Part shown: positions 33,340 through 42,451 of the stretch, one piece after another
How the letters are laid out: each line of letters opens with the position of its first letter
Numbering within the stretch: the first letter of the stretch is position 1
NCBI RefSeq assembly: GCF_001667035.1
Contig: NZ_LZIR01000040.1
Location: 1-64,000 of the forward strand
Source: Mycobacterium sp. 852002-51057_SCH5723018
GTDB lineage: Bacteria; Actinomycetota; Actinomycetes; Mycobacteriales; Mycobacteriaceae
Direction: 5' to 3'
Length of the DNA stretch: 64,000 nucleotides
Notes under the pieces: model-generated
What the model was told of the DNA's origin: nothing
Databases searched by the model: none
Seen by the model: the letters and a program-made list of their open reading frames with translations, nothing else
Position numbers and translations under genes: made by a program

Positions 33340-33481
33340 ATGTCCGCGGTGACGGCCTTCAACGCGCTCTCGTGCGGGCGGCGAGCACGACGGTCGCGCC
33401 CTGGCTGGCGGACATTCGAGCCGCCGCTGTCCCGATGCCACGGCTTGCCCCGGTGACGAGCGCGACCTTGCCGGATAGCAT
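33340..33481 (-). pseudogene. SDR N-terminal fragment downstream of the TetR gene
   Basis: MLSGKVALVTGASRGIGTAA and ARMSASQGATVVLAARTRAR, then a frameshift to LKAVTADIPGA, represent the first Rossmann strand, the glycine motif TGASRGIG and the second strand of a short-chain dehydrogenase. The active-site half is missing. It starts 11 bases after the TetR stop, so it was once co-transcribed with it. The rest of the 33132-33492 gap contains no gene I recognise. Confidence 0.7.
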
Positions 33482-33492
33482 CCCGGTCTCAG

Positions 33493-34149
33493 TCAGGCCT
33501 CCACCCCCTGGGCCCCGAGGAGCTGACGCAGCGTGGATGCGATCGCGGTGGTCGCCCATTCGGCGGCAAGGTCGGCAGTTCCCTCTGCGTCGCGCAGCAC
33601 CGCCTGGGTGAACATAGGACTGAGGTGCGTATTCACGATTTGGCGCAACAGTTCTGGCGAAGGCCCGTCGCCACCGGCTGCCTGCCACAGGGTCGACGTG
33701 ATCATGGCCCAAGTTTCTTTATGTGCCCGTAGCTCTTTGTCGAAGACCGCGGCCATCCGTGTCGACAAGTGCCGCGTCTGGAAGTCCCACAGGAGCCGGC
33801 GAAACTGGGCCGAGGTGTGGTGCTCCCAGCGTGCCACCTCGACAAGCCAGTCTTGCCAATCCTCACCGGCGTAGGGCGGTACGTCGCGCAGGTAATCGGC
33901 ATGCATGGCGACGAAGGCGGCGCTCATGATGTCTTCGCGGGTGGGGAAGTGGCGGAACACCGTGCGCCGATCCACCTCCGCCAGCGCCGCGATCGTGTCC
34001 ATAGTCACGTCAAGGCCATACTCACGCATGCCCTGCTGCGCTGCGCGCACGATGGCATCGACAGTCAGTTGACGTTTGCGTTGCTGCAAGCCGCTTGGTT
34101 GCGGGCGACCTGATTGTTCGGTTTTCGCGGTTTCCATCGCTCCCTCCAT
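33493..34149 (-). CDS. TetR/AcrR-family regulator of the hydrolase-MmpS-MmpL locus
   Basis: A 218-residue regulator. The helix-turn-helix region contains IVRAAQQGMREYGLDVTMDT and IAALAEVDRRTVFRHFPTRE, a typical TetR recognition helix. The C-terminal half (WQDWLVEVARWEHH and DFQTRHLSTRMAAVF) should form the ligand pocket. It is divergent from the hydrolase-mmpS-mmpL operon across a gap with two palindromes. The same palindromes appear before the 32364 gene. Repression of both promoters, relieved by a lipid or drug-like ligand, is the simplest model (inference). Confidence 0.88.
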   Translation of the reverse strand: MEGAMETAKTEQSGRPQPSGLQQRKRQLTVDAIVRAAQQGMREYGLDVTMDTIAALAEVDRRTVFRHFPTREDIMSAAFVAMHADYLRDVPPYAGEDWQDWLVEVARWEHHTSAQFRRLLWDFQTRHLSTRMAAVFDKELRAHKETWAMITSTLWQAAGGDGPSPELLRQIVNTHLSPMFTQAVLRDAEGTADLAAEWATTAIASTLRQLLGAQGVEA

Positions 34150-34169
34150 GTCTAAGCGTCACTATACAG

Positions 34170-34216
34170 TTGACTTACGCCATTCTATACTGGCATAGTG
34201 CCACTAGCAAGTGACA
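34170..34216 (+). promoter_or_regulatory. Promoter with paired operators upstream of the hydrolase-mmpS-mmpL operon
   Basis: TTGACT (34170-34175) and CATAGT (34194-34199) have the same 18-base spacing as the promoter at 32251. The inverted repeat TACGCCA-N8-TGGCATA (34176-34197) sits in the spacer. TGCCACT-AGCA-AGTGACA (34199-34216) follows. Taken with the other site, the operator consensus is TGYCACT-N4-AGTGRCA. The downstream gene has a strong AAGGAGG ribosome-binding site. Confidence 0.72.
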
Positions 34217-34239
34217 TCATGGTAAGGAGGAGGCCCCGC

Positions 34240-35262
34240 ATGTCGACGCAGACCGATACCCGCGTGCCCCACCGTCAACCTGGGCCGTCGATCACGAGTG
34301 CCGGTCTGAGCGCCGAGCTCGCCGCAGTCCAGCCGGTCTACCGCCGACGCAGGGAGTTGTGCGTGATGACGCGCGACGGTGTGCGGTTGTCGGTGCGCGA
34401 TGGTGGTGCGCGCCGTGCTGAGAGCACGGTCGTGTTCCTGCATGGGTTTTGCCTCACCGGTGACACGTGGACGCGCCAAATCGATTACCTGCTGCGCCGT
34501 TACGGTGATCGCATCCGGGTGATCAGCTACGACCACCGCGGTCATGGCAGGTCGGGTGGCGCGCCGATGACCACCTACCGGATCGAGCAGCTCGCCGCCG
34601 ACTTGGCCGATGTGCTTGTCGGGCTTGATGTAGCCGGCCCACTCACTCTGGTCGGCCACTCGATGGGCGGGATGACGGCGTTGGCTTACCTCGGCCGGTC
34701 CGCAGCCGATCGCCCGGTCGACCCCGACGGATTGGTGCTGGTCGCGACGGCGGCCGGCCGGATCGCCGAGCGCGGTCTGGGCCGGCTGTTGGCAACACCG
34801 CGCATCGCGGCGCTGATCCGGCTGATCAACCGGACCCCCGATCAGGCACTGCGGGTGTTGAGCCGCCCGGTGTCTGCGACGCTGGGCCACTGGTACGCCC
34901 ACGGCAGTCCCCAACCCGCAACCCTGACGGCGGTCATCGCCGCGGCGCTGGCAACCACCCCGGTGTCCACCGCGGTCGGATTCCTGGCCGCATTCAGCGG
35001 CTACGACCAGTACCGCTCCCTCGGCGAAATCGGCGCCCACACCGTCGTTATCAGTGGCGGCGCCGACCTATTGACGCCGCCAGCGCATTCCCACGATCTG
35101 GCCGCCTGGATTCCCGACGCCGTACACGTGCACGTTCCTGGCGCCGGACACATGCTGCCGCAGCAGGCGTCCCACGTCATCAGTGACGCCATCCAGACAG
35201 CGATGTTCGGTGTTGCAGGGCGACTCGGCCCGGTGAGCGAAAGGTATTCGAAGCGAGCATGA
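34240..35262 (+). CDS. Alpha/beta-hydrolase in the mmpS-mmpL operon
   Basis: A 340-residue hydrolase. HGFCLTGDTW is the oxyanion-side motif, and the nucleophile elbow GHSMGGM places Ser141. SGGADLLTPPAHS and GAGHMLPQQ carry the acid and His of the triad. DHRGHGRSGG is typical of esterases and lipases. The start chosen is ATG 34240 behind AAGGAGG; the frame is open further left, into the operator. It is the first gene of a TetR-controlled operon and is linked by an ATGA overlap to the mini-MmpS gene. It may trim or modify a lipid exported by the MmpL protein. Confidence 0.87.
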   Translation: MSTQTDTRVPHRQPGPSITSAGLSAELAAVQPVYRRRRELCVMTRDGVRLSVRDGGARRAESTVVFLHGFCLTGDTWTRQIDYLLRRYGDRIRVISYDHRGHGRSGGAPMTTYRIEQLAADLADVLVGLDVAGPLTLVGHSMGGMTALAYLGRSAADRPVDPDGLVLVATAAGRIAERGLGRLLATPRIAALIRLINRTPDQALRVLSRPVSATLGHWYAHGSPQPATLTAVIAAALATTPVSTAVGFLAAFSGYDQYRSLGEIGAHTVVISGGADLLTPPAHSHDLAAWIPDAVHVHVPGAGHMLPQQASHVISDAIQTAMFGVAGRLGPVSERYSKRA

Positions 35263-35447
35263 TTCCCATTACTCATGTGCTCAAACGAGGGTGGATACCC
35301 TTGGTCCTGGTGGTCGTGCCAGCGGTTTGCGGGTTGGCCGTCGACCGGCTGCACGGGATCGTTGGCTCCGGGGATCCTGACTCGATGCGCCAAGATGGGC
35401 GGGACTTCCCGAACGCCAAATCGATTAGCGCTGGGCGGCCGCGATGA
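35259..35447 (+). CDS. Mini-MmpS: MmpS-like N-terminal membrane segment only
   Basis: A 62-residue protein. Residues 8-37 (LKRGWIPLVLVVVPAVCGLA, then VDRLHGIVGS) match the transmembrane anchor and stalk of MmpS proteins. The usual roughly 100-residue periplasmic beta domain is missing, and the tail reads [13 protein letters not shown]. The ATG overlaps the hydrolase stop (ATGA) and the stop overlaps the following mmpS ATG (ATGA). The gene is thus translationally coupled on both sides, unusual for plain debris. It could be a deletion derivative of a duplicated mmpS or a small accessory membrane protein. Confidence 0.6.
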   Translation: MIPITHVLKRGWIPLVLVVVPAVCGLAVDRLHGIVGSGDPDSMRQDGRDFPNAKSISAGRPR

Positions 35448-35878
35448 CCGCGATAGTGGGGCTCGTGCGGCGGGTGTGGCTTCCGCTGCTCATCGTGGTG
35501 GCTATCGCGGCCGGTGGTGTCGCGGTGATGAAGTTGCGTGCGGTCTTTGGTTCCGATGCCATTTTGGTGGCGCCCAATAGTTCTGACAGTGCGGCGGACT
35601 TCAACCCCAAGGTCGTCACCTATGAGGTGTTCGGCTCTGCGACCACGGCGGTCATCAATTACCTCGACCTGGACGGCAAGCCGCAGCGGGCCCCGGACGC
35701 CGTGTTGCCGTGGTCGTTGACGCTGCACACCACCGCACCGGCGGCCACACCGAACATCCTTGCTCAGGGCGACGGTCAGGCCATCGCCTGCCGGATCACC
35801 GTTGACCGCGAGGTCAAGGATGAAAGATCTGCCACCGGTGTGAACGCCGAGACCTTCTGCTTGGTGAAGTCAGCATGA
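35444..35878 (+). CDS. MmpS-family accessory membrane protein
   Basis: A 144-residue protein of normal MmpS size. It has one N-terminal transmembrane helix (about 9-28: [20 protein letters not shown]), then the periplasmic domain with [20 protein letters not shown] and [20 protein letters not shown]. It ends with paired Cys ([10 protein letters not shown] and ETFCLVKSA), as in the family. MmpS proteins partner with MmpL transporters in moving lipids or siderophores across the mycobacterial envelope. The gene overlaps the next mmpL by four bases (ATGA), so stoichiometric expression is likely. Which numbered MmpS it matches cannot be told. Confidence 0.92.
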   Translation: MTAIVGLVRRVWLPLLIVVAIAAGGVAVMKLRAVFGSDAILVAPNSSDSAADFNPKVVTYEVFGSATTAVINYLDLDGKPQRAPDAVLPWSLTLHTTAPAATPNILAQGDGQAIACRITVDREVKDERSATGVNAETFCLVKSA

Positions 35879-38778
35879 GCGCACCTGTGCATGACGCTGT
35901 CCAGACCGTTCCCATTCCGGTTGCCCGGCACGCGGCTCGGCCTTGGATACCGCGCATGCTCCGCGCGCTGGCGGTGCCGATCATCCTTGGTTGGATCGCC
36001 GTGGTCGCGATCCTCAATACCGTTGTGCCGCAATTGGAAGCGGTCGGCAAGATGCGCGCGGTGTCGATGAGTCCCAACGATGCGCCGTCGATGATCGCCA
36101 CCAAGCGGGTAGGCAAGGTGTTCCGCGAGTACGACACGAGTAGCTCGGTGATGATCGTGCTCGAAGGCAACCAGCCGTTGGGTGCAGATGCCCACCAGTT
36201 TTATGACCGCGTGGTACACGACCTGCGGGCCGACACAAAGCATATCCAGCATGTGCAGGACTTCTGGAGCGATTCGCTGACCGCAGCCGCGGCACAAAGC
36301 GTCGACGGTAAGGCCGCCTACGTCCAGGTCTATATCGCAGGCGATCAAGGAGAGACGCTGGCTAACGAGTCGGTGGAGGCGGTGCGCCATGTCATTGCCA
36401 GCGTGCCGGCGCCCGCCGGGCTCACAGCCTATGTAACCGGGCCCGCGGCAACCAGTGCGGACCAAAATGCGACCGGCGACACGAGCATGCAGGTCATTGA
36501 GCTGCTCACCTTCGCCGTCATCATCGTGATGCTATTGCTGGTCTACCGATCGGCGCTCACGGTGTGCATTGTGCTGGTGATGGTGGTGCTCGAGCTTTTC
36601 GGCGCCCGCGGACTGGTGGCATTCCTGGGCTACCACAACGTTTTTGGCCTTACGACGTTCGCAACGAATTTGGTGGTGACGCTGGCGATCGCCGCGGCCA
36701 CCGACTATGCCATCTTCCTGATCGGCCGATACCAAGAGGCGCGCCGGTTGGGCCAAGACCGGGAAGCCGCCTACTACACCATGTTCCACGGCACCGCCCA
36801 CGTCGTGCTGGCGTCGGGACTGACCATCGCCGGGGCATCGCTTTGCTTGCGCTTTACCCGGCTGCCCTACTTCCAGACCATGGGAATTCCCTTGGCGGTC
36901 GGCATGGTGATCGTGGTTGCTGCGGCCTTGACGCTCGGTCCGGCGCTGATCGCGGTCGCCAGCCGCTTTGGCCGAGTGCTTGACCCCAAACGGATGACCC
37001 AGCCGCGCGGATGGGGCCGCATCGGCGCCGCCACCGTGCGCTGGCCCGGCGCGATCCTGGTCTGCGCGATCCTGGTGGCCCTGGTCGGCATGTTGACCCT
37101 GCCCGGCTACCACACCACCTACAACGACCGCATCTATCTACCCGCCGACGTCGCGGCGAACGTCGGCTACGCCGCGGCCGATCGGCATTTCTCCCAAGCG
37201 AAAATGAATCCCGATCTGTTGATGGTCGAAGCCGATCACGACCTGCGCGACCCCGCCGATTTCCTGGTAATCGACAAAATCGCCAAAGCCCTTGTCCACG
37301 TGCATGGCATCGCCCAAGTGCAGACCATTACCCGGCCAGAGGGACATCCGATCCAACACACCTCGATCCCCTACAACATCAGTCAGAACAGCACCGGCCA
37401 GGTGATGAACAACGACTACCAGCAGACCATCTTGAAAAACACGCTGCAACAGGCTGACGACATGCAGGTCACCATCGACTCGATGGAAAAGATGCAGAAC
37501 GTCACCCAGCAGCTGGCGCAGGTCACTCACAGCATGGCCGCCAAGATGAGCAAAACCAGCACCGATGTGCAGGAGTTGCGCGATCACATCGCCGATTTCG
37601 ACGACTTCTTCCGACCGATCCGCAGCTACTTCTATTGGGAGAAGCACTGCTTCGATATCCCGGTGTGCTGGGCGTTGCGTTCGGTGTTCGACGCCCTAGA
37701 CGGCATCTCCACCATGAGTGATGACCTCAGCGATCTGGTGCCAGACCTCGATCGCATGGCCGCGCTGATGCCGCAGATGGTCGCCCTGATGCCACCGATG
37801 ATCGAATCGATGAAAAACCAAAAACAAATGATGCTCAACCAGTATCAGGCCCAAAAAGCACAGCAAGACCAAACCATGGCCCTGCAGGACAACGCCACGG
37901 CGATGGGCCAAGCGTTCGACGAGGCCAAAAACGACGACTCGTTCTACCTGCCCCCGGAAGCCTTCAACAACGCCGATTTCAAACGCGGCATCAAGTTGTT
38001 CCTGTCTCCGGACGGCCATGCCGTGCGGCTCACCATCTTTCACCAAGGCGACCCGTTAACCGAGGAAGGCACATCACGCACCGAGCCGCTCAAAATCGCG
38101 GCCACAGACGCCATCAAAGGAACACCGCTCGAGGGATCGACCATCTACCTTGGTGGCAGCGCGGCCATGTACACCGACATGCAGCAAGGCGCTAACTACG
38201 ACCTATTGATCGTCGCGGTCGCCGCGCTCATCTTGATCTTCATCATCATGGTGGTGTTGACCCGGGCGGTAGCGGCCGCGGCGGTCATCGTGGGAACGGT
38301 GGTGCTCAGCCTGTCGGCCTCCTTTGGGCTCTCAGTGCTGCTCTGGCAACACATCATCGGGATCCCGCTGCACTGGATGGTGCTGCCCATGTCGGTCATC
38401 ATCTTGTTGGCGGTCGGATCGGACTACAACTTGCTGCTGGTATCGCGGATGAAAGAGGAGATCCACGCCGGGCTGAACACCGGCACCATCCGCGCCATGG
38501 TCGGCACCGGCTCCGTGGTCACCTCCGCCGGACTGGTGTTCGCCTTCACCATGATGTCCATGGCGGTCAGCAAACTGATCGTGATCGGCCAGGTCGGAAC
38601 CACAATCGGCTTAGGCCTGCTGTTCGACACCCTGGTGGTGCGCTCGCTGATGACACCGTCTCTGGCGGCCCTGCTGGGCCGCTGGTTCTGGTGGCCAAAC
38701 CGCGTACGGCCCCGACCCCTTCCCCAACCATGGCCACAACCGTCGCACCAGCAATCCGCCGAGATGCAACCGGCATGA
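35875..38778 (+). CDS. MmpL-family RND transporter
   Basis: A 967-residue inner-membrane transporter, full length for the family. After a cytoplasmic start there is TM1 ([20 protein letters not shown]) and a first periplasmic domain with [22 protein letters not shown]2-6 include the [19 protein letters not shown] segment. A second periplasmic domain with a predicted coiled coil follows (about 490-640), containing [22 protein letters not shown]7-12 include [15 protein letters not shown], whose Asp-Tyr pairs serve proton relay. It is the fourth gene of the TetR-controlled operon. It probably exports a lipid or glycolipid; the substrate is unknown. Confidence 0.93.
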   Translation: MSAPVHDAVQTVPIPVARHAARPWIPRMLRALAVPIILGWIAVVAILNTVVPQLEAVGKMRAVSMSPNDAPSMIATKRVGKVFREYDTSSSVMIVLEGNQPLGADAHQFYDRVVHDLRADTKHIQHVQDFWSDSLTAAAAQSVDGKAAYVQVYIAGDQGETLANESVEAVRHVIASVPAPAGLTAYVTGPAATSADQNATGDTSMQVIELLTFAVIIVMLLLVYRSALTVCIVLVMVVLELFGARGLVAFLGYHNVFGLTTFATNLVVTLAIAAATDYAIFLIGRYQEARRLGQDREAAYYTMFHGTAHVVLASGLTIAGASLCLRFTRLPYFQTMGIPLAVGMVIVVAAALTLGPALIAVASRFGRVLDPKRMTQPRGWGRIGAATVRWPGAILVCAILVALVGMLTLPGYHTTYNDRIYLPADVAANVGYAAADRHFSQAKMNPDLLMVEADHDLRDPADFLVIDKIAKALVHVHGIAQVQTITRPEGHPIQHTSIPYNISQNSTGQVMNNDYQQTILKNTLQQADDMQVTIDSMEKMQNVTQQLAQVTHSMAAKMSKTSTDVQELRDHIADFDDFFRPIRSYFYWEKHCFDIPVCWALRSVFDALDGISTMSDDLSDLVPDLDRMAALMPQMVALMPPMIESMKNQKQMMLNQYQAQKAQQDQTMALQDNATAMGQAFDEAKNDDSFYLPPEAFNNADFKRGIKLFLSPDGHAVRLTIFHQGDPLTEEGTSRTEPLKIAATDAIKGTPLEGSTIYLGGSAAMYTDMQQGANYDLLIVAVAALILIFIIMVVLTRAVAAAAVIVGTVVLSLSASFGLSVLLWQHIIGIPLHWMVLPMSVIILLAVGSDYNLLLVSRMKEEIHAGLNTGTIRAMVGTGSVVTSAGLVFAFTMMSMAVSKLIVIGQVGTTIGLGLLFDTLVVRSLMTPSLAALLGRWFWWPNRVRPRPLPQPWPQPSHQQSAEMQPA

Positions 38779-39098
38779 GCGTCTCCGCGCCACGCTCGCG
38801 CTCCCACGACTGGCCCTCCGCGTCGCCAAAATCTCAGACCCGCAGGGATTGGCGGTATCAAATGCCTTGACCACCAACGCAATCCTGGCGGGATTCTACC
38901 AGGGGCCGAGGCGCTCATAGTGCAGTCGGCGCAGCTTTTCACCTCCGAGCAAGCCTGCGAGGGCATGCTCGCCTTCCTGCAGAAACACCCCCGAGCTGGG
39001 CCACCCAGGATCAGTGATGCCCTGATCGCTTTGCCTATACCGGTTCGGTGAGGCCATGCCCGGAAACGGCGTCCAAATTGCTTCGCGGACACGCCCTC
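38779..39098. other. Gap with an unassigned leftward coding remnant
   Basis: On the minus strand, a frame without a start codon contains SSGVFLQEGEHALAGLLGG and EKLRRLHYERLGPW. It looks like the C-terminus of a real protein, but I cannot name the family. A frameshift separates it from upstream pieces near 39060. No promoter, RNA or repeat is evident. Confidence 0.4.
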
Positions 39099-39380
39099 CT
39101 AGTTGGTGCCGTCTGCGTAGCCTGCGGGAAGTAATCGGGCGCATCGGAAATGACGCTGTTCGTCTGTGCCGACGTATTCCATAAAGCTGATGTGCGCGAA
39201 CTCCGGGACGACGGCGATGGGATAGGTCGGCCCCTCGTCGCGGTAGGCCCGCATGAGGTCGAGGTGATCGTTTTGGAAGAGAACCGTTTTGGAGCCGCCC
39301 TCCTCGATCCAGCGCGGGAAGAAGATCGTGCCGTGCAACCGCGAGCAATTCCTTGCGACCAGGAGCCGTCCCACTGGCAT
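39099..39380 (-). CDS. Small hypothetical protein, possibly a gene fragment
   Basis: A 93-residue leftward frame beginning [20 protein letters not shown]. It includes [20 protein letters not shown] and [20 protein letters not shown]. Composition and periodicity look like a genuine soluble domain, but I do not recognise it. The start lacks a good ribosome-binding site, and the neighbouring remnant at 38779-39098 is also broken, so it may be part of a decayed larger gene. Confidence 0.4.
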   Translation of the reverse strand: MPVGRLLVARNCSRLHGTIFFPRWIEEGGSKTVLFQNDHLDLMRAYRDEGPTYPIAVVPEFAHISFMEYVGTDEQRHFRCARLLPAGYADGTN

Positions 39381-39447
39381 GAACAGAAAGACGCCATCTT
39401 TGCAGGTAGAACCACTAACGCGGGCGGGCCGCTGGTAGGGTCAGTTC

Positions 39448-39792
39448 GTGGGCGGCGAGTTTATCGAGATCCGGATAACCCAGCCCCGGGAATTTATCGA
39501 ACCGGTGCCCGAGGCCGTGCGCCCGCGGCTGCTGGACTGGCACGTTGATGCCAAGGGCCGGCATGTCGCCTGGCGCTACCGGATCACCCGCTACGAACAG
39601 GACGGCCAACCGAGGTGGTGGCTGGACGGGACCGGCCAGCACCCGTGGACCAGCGACGACGTCGAGTACCTGAAGGACGTGGCCGAGCACCACGCCAGTC
39701 GACTGTTGCGCAGACAGCGATGGCGGCCCAAGAGCATGTACAACGGCCAGGAGCCGCCGCTGTGGATGGGTGGTCGAGGGTGGCCCTCATGA
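39448..39792 (+). CDS. Hypothetical protein
   Basis: A 114-residue rightward protein with a GTG start at 39448. It is rich in Trp and Arg, with FIEIRITQPREFIEPVPEAV, then HVAWRYRITRYEQDGQPRWW, then HASRLLRRQRWRPKSMYNGQ. It appears soluble, with basic C-terminal residues that could bind nucleic acid. I do not recognise the family. It stands alone between remnants on the left and a gene-free 325-bp stretch on the right. Confidence 0.5.
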   Translation: MGGEFIEIRITQPREFIEPVPEAVRPRLLDWHVDAKGRHVAWRYRITRYEQDGQPRWWLDGTGQHPWTSDDVEYLKDVAEHHASRLLRRQRWRPKSMYNGQEPPLWMGGRGWPS

Positions 39793-40117
39793 GAACTGCA
39801 CAACTTGCGTTGTCACAAGCGCCCGACAGGCGGAATCGCCGCCGAACCCCTAACGCCCAAAGAAGTTGTGGCGGCCGTCCAAAAGCTGCACAGCGACCGC
39901 GATAGTACTCATCCCAATTCGTCGATGACACGGGCGAATACGTTGAGGCGCGGGGTATCGCGATCGGCGACGGCGTGAAATACCGGTTTGGTCCCGCGGT
40001 TGGGGCCTCCAGGGATCGTGTCAGCGGCTTCGTAATTCGAAATGGGCACGAGATTCAATCGTTTCGGTAACGGCGCGGCGAATCTTTGTTCGACCTGACG
40101 CGGGTTACCGTGTCGCC
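39793..40117. other. Intergenic, no gene supported
   Basis: Short frames on both strands show no family resemblance. The right end holds the start region of the amidase gene. I see no tRNA, hairpin terminator or repeat. Confidence 0.4.
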
Positions 40118-41338
40118 GTGCAACATCGCTGCAGCTGTGGGTCGCCACCGCGGGCTTCCCGGCGTAATGTGCTGAAATGCGCTGCAGCCGCGCCGGTTGT
40201 TCTCGGCTTGGCGATGGCCACGGACGTGCTCGTATCCACGGCGCGCGCACCCGCGGACCCCTACTTGTCGGTAGCGGCGATGGCGCCGGGCCAGCCGATC
40301 AACATCATCAGCCGCGCCGGGTGGGGCGCCGATGAGTCGATACGGCGCGGAGGACCGCTCTGCGGCAACGGAATTCGGGCTGGGATCGTGCACCACTCCG
40401 CGACCGGCAACGACTACGCACCGACAGACTCGGCGGCCATCGTGCGCTCGATCTACGTGTACCACGCGTTGACTGAAGGCTGGGGCGACATCGGCTACAA
40501 CGCGCTGGTTGACAAGTACGGCCAGGTCTTCGAGGGCCGGTTCGGGGGCATCACCAAACCGGTCCAGGGCGTCCACACCGGCGGATTCAATACCGACACC
40601 TGGGCGGTGTGCATGATCGGCGACTTCAGCCAGGCGCCCCCGACGCCCGAGCAGTTGCGAGCGGTCGGCCAGTTGCTGGGATGGCGGCTCGCGTTGGACA
40701 CGGTGGATCCCAAGGGCACCGTCGCGCTCACTTCCGCCGGCGGCCCCAACACGCGCTTCCCGCGAGGTGCCACCCCGACCTTACCGAGCATCTTCGCCCA
40801 TCGTGACGTCGGCGAAACCGTCTGCCCGGGCAACGCCGGGTACGCGTTTATGGAGCGGATCCGCGACATCGCCGCCCGGTTCAAGCAACCGCCCAACACA
40901 CAGGATTTGGCGGAGTCGCTACGGGGCGGAGCGATCCGCGACCGTTGGCAGGCGATGGGCGGCATGTCAGGCAAGCTCGGCGCACCCACGTCACCTGAAG
41001 CGCCCAGTGGTGATTCGACCCGCTATGTCATCTTCGCCAATGGCGCGATCTATTGGTCACCGGCCACCGGCGCTCAGCCGCTCACCGGCAGGATCTACGA
41101 GGCCTGGGCCACGCTGGGCTACGACCGCGGCCCGCTGGGCCTGCCGACGAGCGCCGAGATTGATGAGCCGGCGTGGATCGTGCAGAATTTCCAGCACGGC
41201 ACCCTGAACTTCGACCGTCAAACCTCAACCGTCATGGCTGTGATGGACGGGGTAGCCAGTGTGGTACCACCACCGCCCGTGGGCGGACCGCCTGTGCAGC
41301 TTGAACGGTTCTCAGCAGCACGCAATCCGGTCGTCTAG
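40118..41338 (+). CDS. Tat-exported LGFP-repeat N-acetylmuramoyl-L-alanine amidase
   Basis: A 406-residue exported peptidoglycan amidase of the PGRP/amidase_2 type. The signal has an Arg-Arg pair and hydrophobic core (PRASRRNVLKCAAAAPVVLG). The zinc-site residues are visible: IVHHSATGN (His92/93) and IFAHRDVGETVCPG further on, plus GDIGYNALVDKYGQVFEG. The C-terminal third has LGFP-like repeats (KLGAPTSPEAPSGDSTRYVI, GPLGLPTSAEI) that bind the cell-wall layer. It would cleave the amide between muramic acid and the stem peptide. The layout resembles M. tuberculosis Rv3811. The GTG start at 40118 is likely. A decayed relative lies at 8941-9617. Confidence 0.9.
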   Translation: MQHRCSCGSPPRASRRNVLKCAAAAPVVLGLAMATDVLVSTARAPADPYLSVAAMAPGQPINIISRAGWGADESIRRGGPLCGNGIRAGIVHHSATGNDYAPTDSAAIVRSIYVYHALTEGWGDIGYNALVDKYGQVFEGRFGGITKPVQGVHTGGFNTDTWAVCMIGDFSQAPPTPEQLRAVGQLLGWRLALDTVDPKGTVALTSAGGPNTRFPRGATPTLPSIFAHRDVGETVCPGNAGYAFMERIRDIAARFKQPPNTQDLAESLRGGAIRDRWQAMGGMSGKLGAPTSPEAPSGDSTRYVIFANGAIYWSPATGAQPLTGRIYEAWATLGYDRGPLGLPTSAEIDEPAWIVQNFQHGTLNFDRQTSTVMAVMDGVASVVPPPPVGGPPVQLERFSAARNPVV

Positions 41339-41500
41339 TCGCCATGAGTTGATCGATGCGGGCTGCCACGTTCGCGGTGGCACCGATGAGGGTGTGAAGG
41401 CGCCGCGGTTCAAGCCTCCCTTAGTTATTGGCCTCGTTATTAGCCAAGGTGTATCTCGCGCGTGACCTGGCTGCGACGGTGACCAAGCACGCTCATCATC

Positions 41501-41698
41501 GTGACGGTGCTCGCGGCCATCGCCGCTCTCGCGATGGCGACGTGTGTCGGCTACTACTTCGGCCGGCGCGAGCGCCCGACGCGGCCAAGCTGGAAGAAGC
41601 GGACCAGTCGAATCGCGCTGGGCAGGCTGGCGTTCAGTCTGGTCGTGGCCCTGACCGCACGCCGCATTCGGCACAGCGCCGCGCGGATGTGGGCCTGA
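41501..41698 (+). CDS. Small single-span membrane protein
   Basis: 65 residues with one N-terminal transmembrane helix (MTVLAAIAALAMATCVGYYF) followed by a strongly basic tail (GRRERPTRPSWKKRTSRIAL). The start is GTG, and the stop lies directly before the following SDR gene ATG (41700), so they are probably co-transcribed. I do not recognise a named family. Mycobacterial genomes carry similar short anchored proteins beside SDR genes, but the function is unknown. Confidence 0.55.
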   Translation: MTVLAAIAALAMATCVGYYFGRRERPTRPSWKKRTSRIALGRLAFSLVVALTARRIRHSAARMWA

Positions 41699-41699
41699 G

Positions 41700-42440
41700 A
41701 TGTCGGCACTGCAGGGCAAGGTCGCGCTGGTGACCGGCGCGTCGTCGGGACTGGGCGCCGAGACGGCCCGGCTGCTAACCCGGCAGGGCGCAACGGTTTT
41801 CGGCATCGCCCGCGATACCGGGCGCCTGGCCGAAGTGTTCGCCGACGTGGAACACGGCGCATACGCATCGGTGGACATCGGTTCGGCGCAGGCCTGCCGG
41901 GACGCGGTCGACCAGTGCGTCCAAAAGTTCGGCGGACTAGACGTTCTCGTCAACATCGCCGGGCAACACCAGATGCGCCGCACCGAATCGATGACCGACG
42001 AGGACTGGGCACAGGACCTTGCGGTCAACCTCAACGGGCCGTTCTTCCTGTGCCGGGCCGCACTGCCCCATCTGCTGCGGCGGGGCGGCAACATCGTCAA
42101 TGTCAGCTCCATCGCCGGCGTCGAAGGCCAGGCCTACTCGGCCGGCTACTGCGCCGCCAAGCATGGGCTGATCGGTCTGACTCGTGCGCTGGCGGTGGAG
42201 TACACCGCGGATCGATTGCGCGTCAACGCAATATGCCCGGGCGGCATGCTCACACCGCAACTCGAACAATTCACTGCGCCGGATAACCCGAACTACGACC
42301 TGATCATGCGCACCGCCTCGCCGCGCGGCTTGATGCAGCCCTTGGACGTTGCGAACGTGATCGCCTTCCTGGCCAGCGACGCCGCGGCCGCCGTCCACGG
42401 AGCCGTCTATCGGGTCGACAATGGCAAGGGCGCGGGCTAA
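41700..42440 (+). CDS. Short-chain dehydrogenase/reductase
   Basis: A 246-residue classical SDR. The cofactor motif is TGASSGLG (about 14-21). NIAGQH takes the place of NNAG, and VNVSSIAG with GYCAAKHG supplies the Ser and Tyr-x-x-x-Lys. The C-terminus reads AVHGAVYRVDNGKGAG. Its length is typical and the cofactor is probably NAD(H). It begins one base after the small membrane protein. A leftward alpha/beta-hydrolase gene converges on it 12 bases away. Confidence 0.88.
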   Translation: MSALQGKVALVTGASSGLGAETARLLTRQGATVFGIARDTGRLAEVFADVEHGAYASVDIGSAQACRDAVDQCVQKFGGLDVLVNIAGQHQMRRTESMTDEDWAQDLAVNLNGPFFLCRAALPHLLRRGGNIVNVSSIAGVEGQAYSAGYCAAKHGLIGLTRALAVEYTADRLRVNAICPGGMLTPQLEQFTAPDNPNYDLIMRTASPRGLMQPLDVANVIAFLASDAAAAVHGAVYRVDNGKGAG

Positions 42441-42451
42441 CACGCGCTAGC

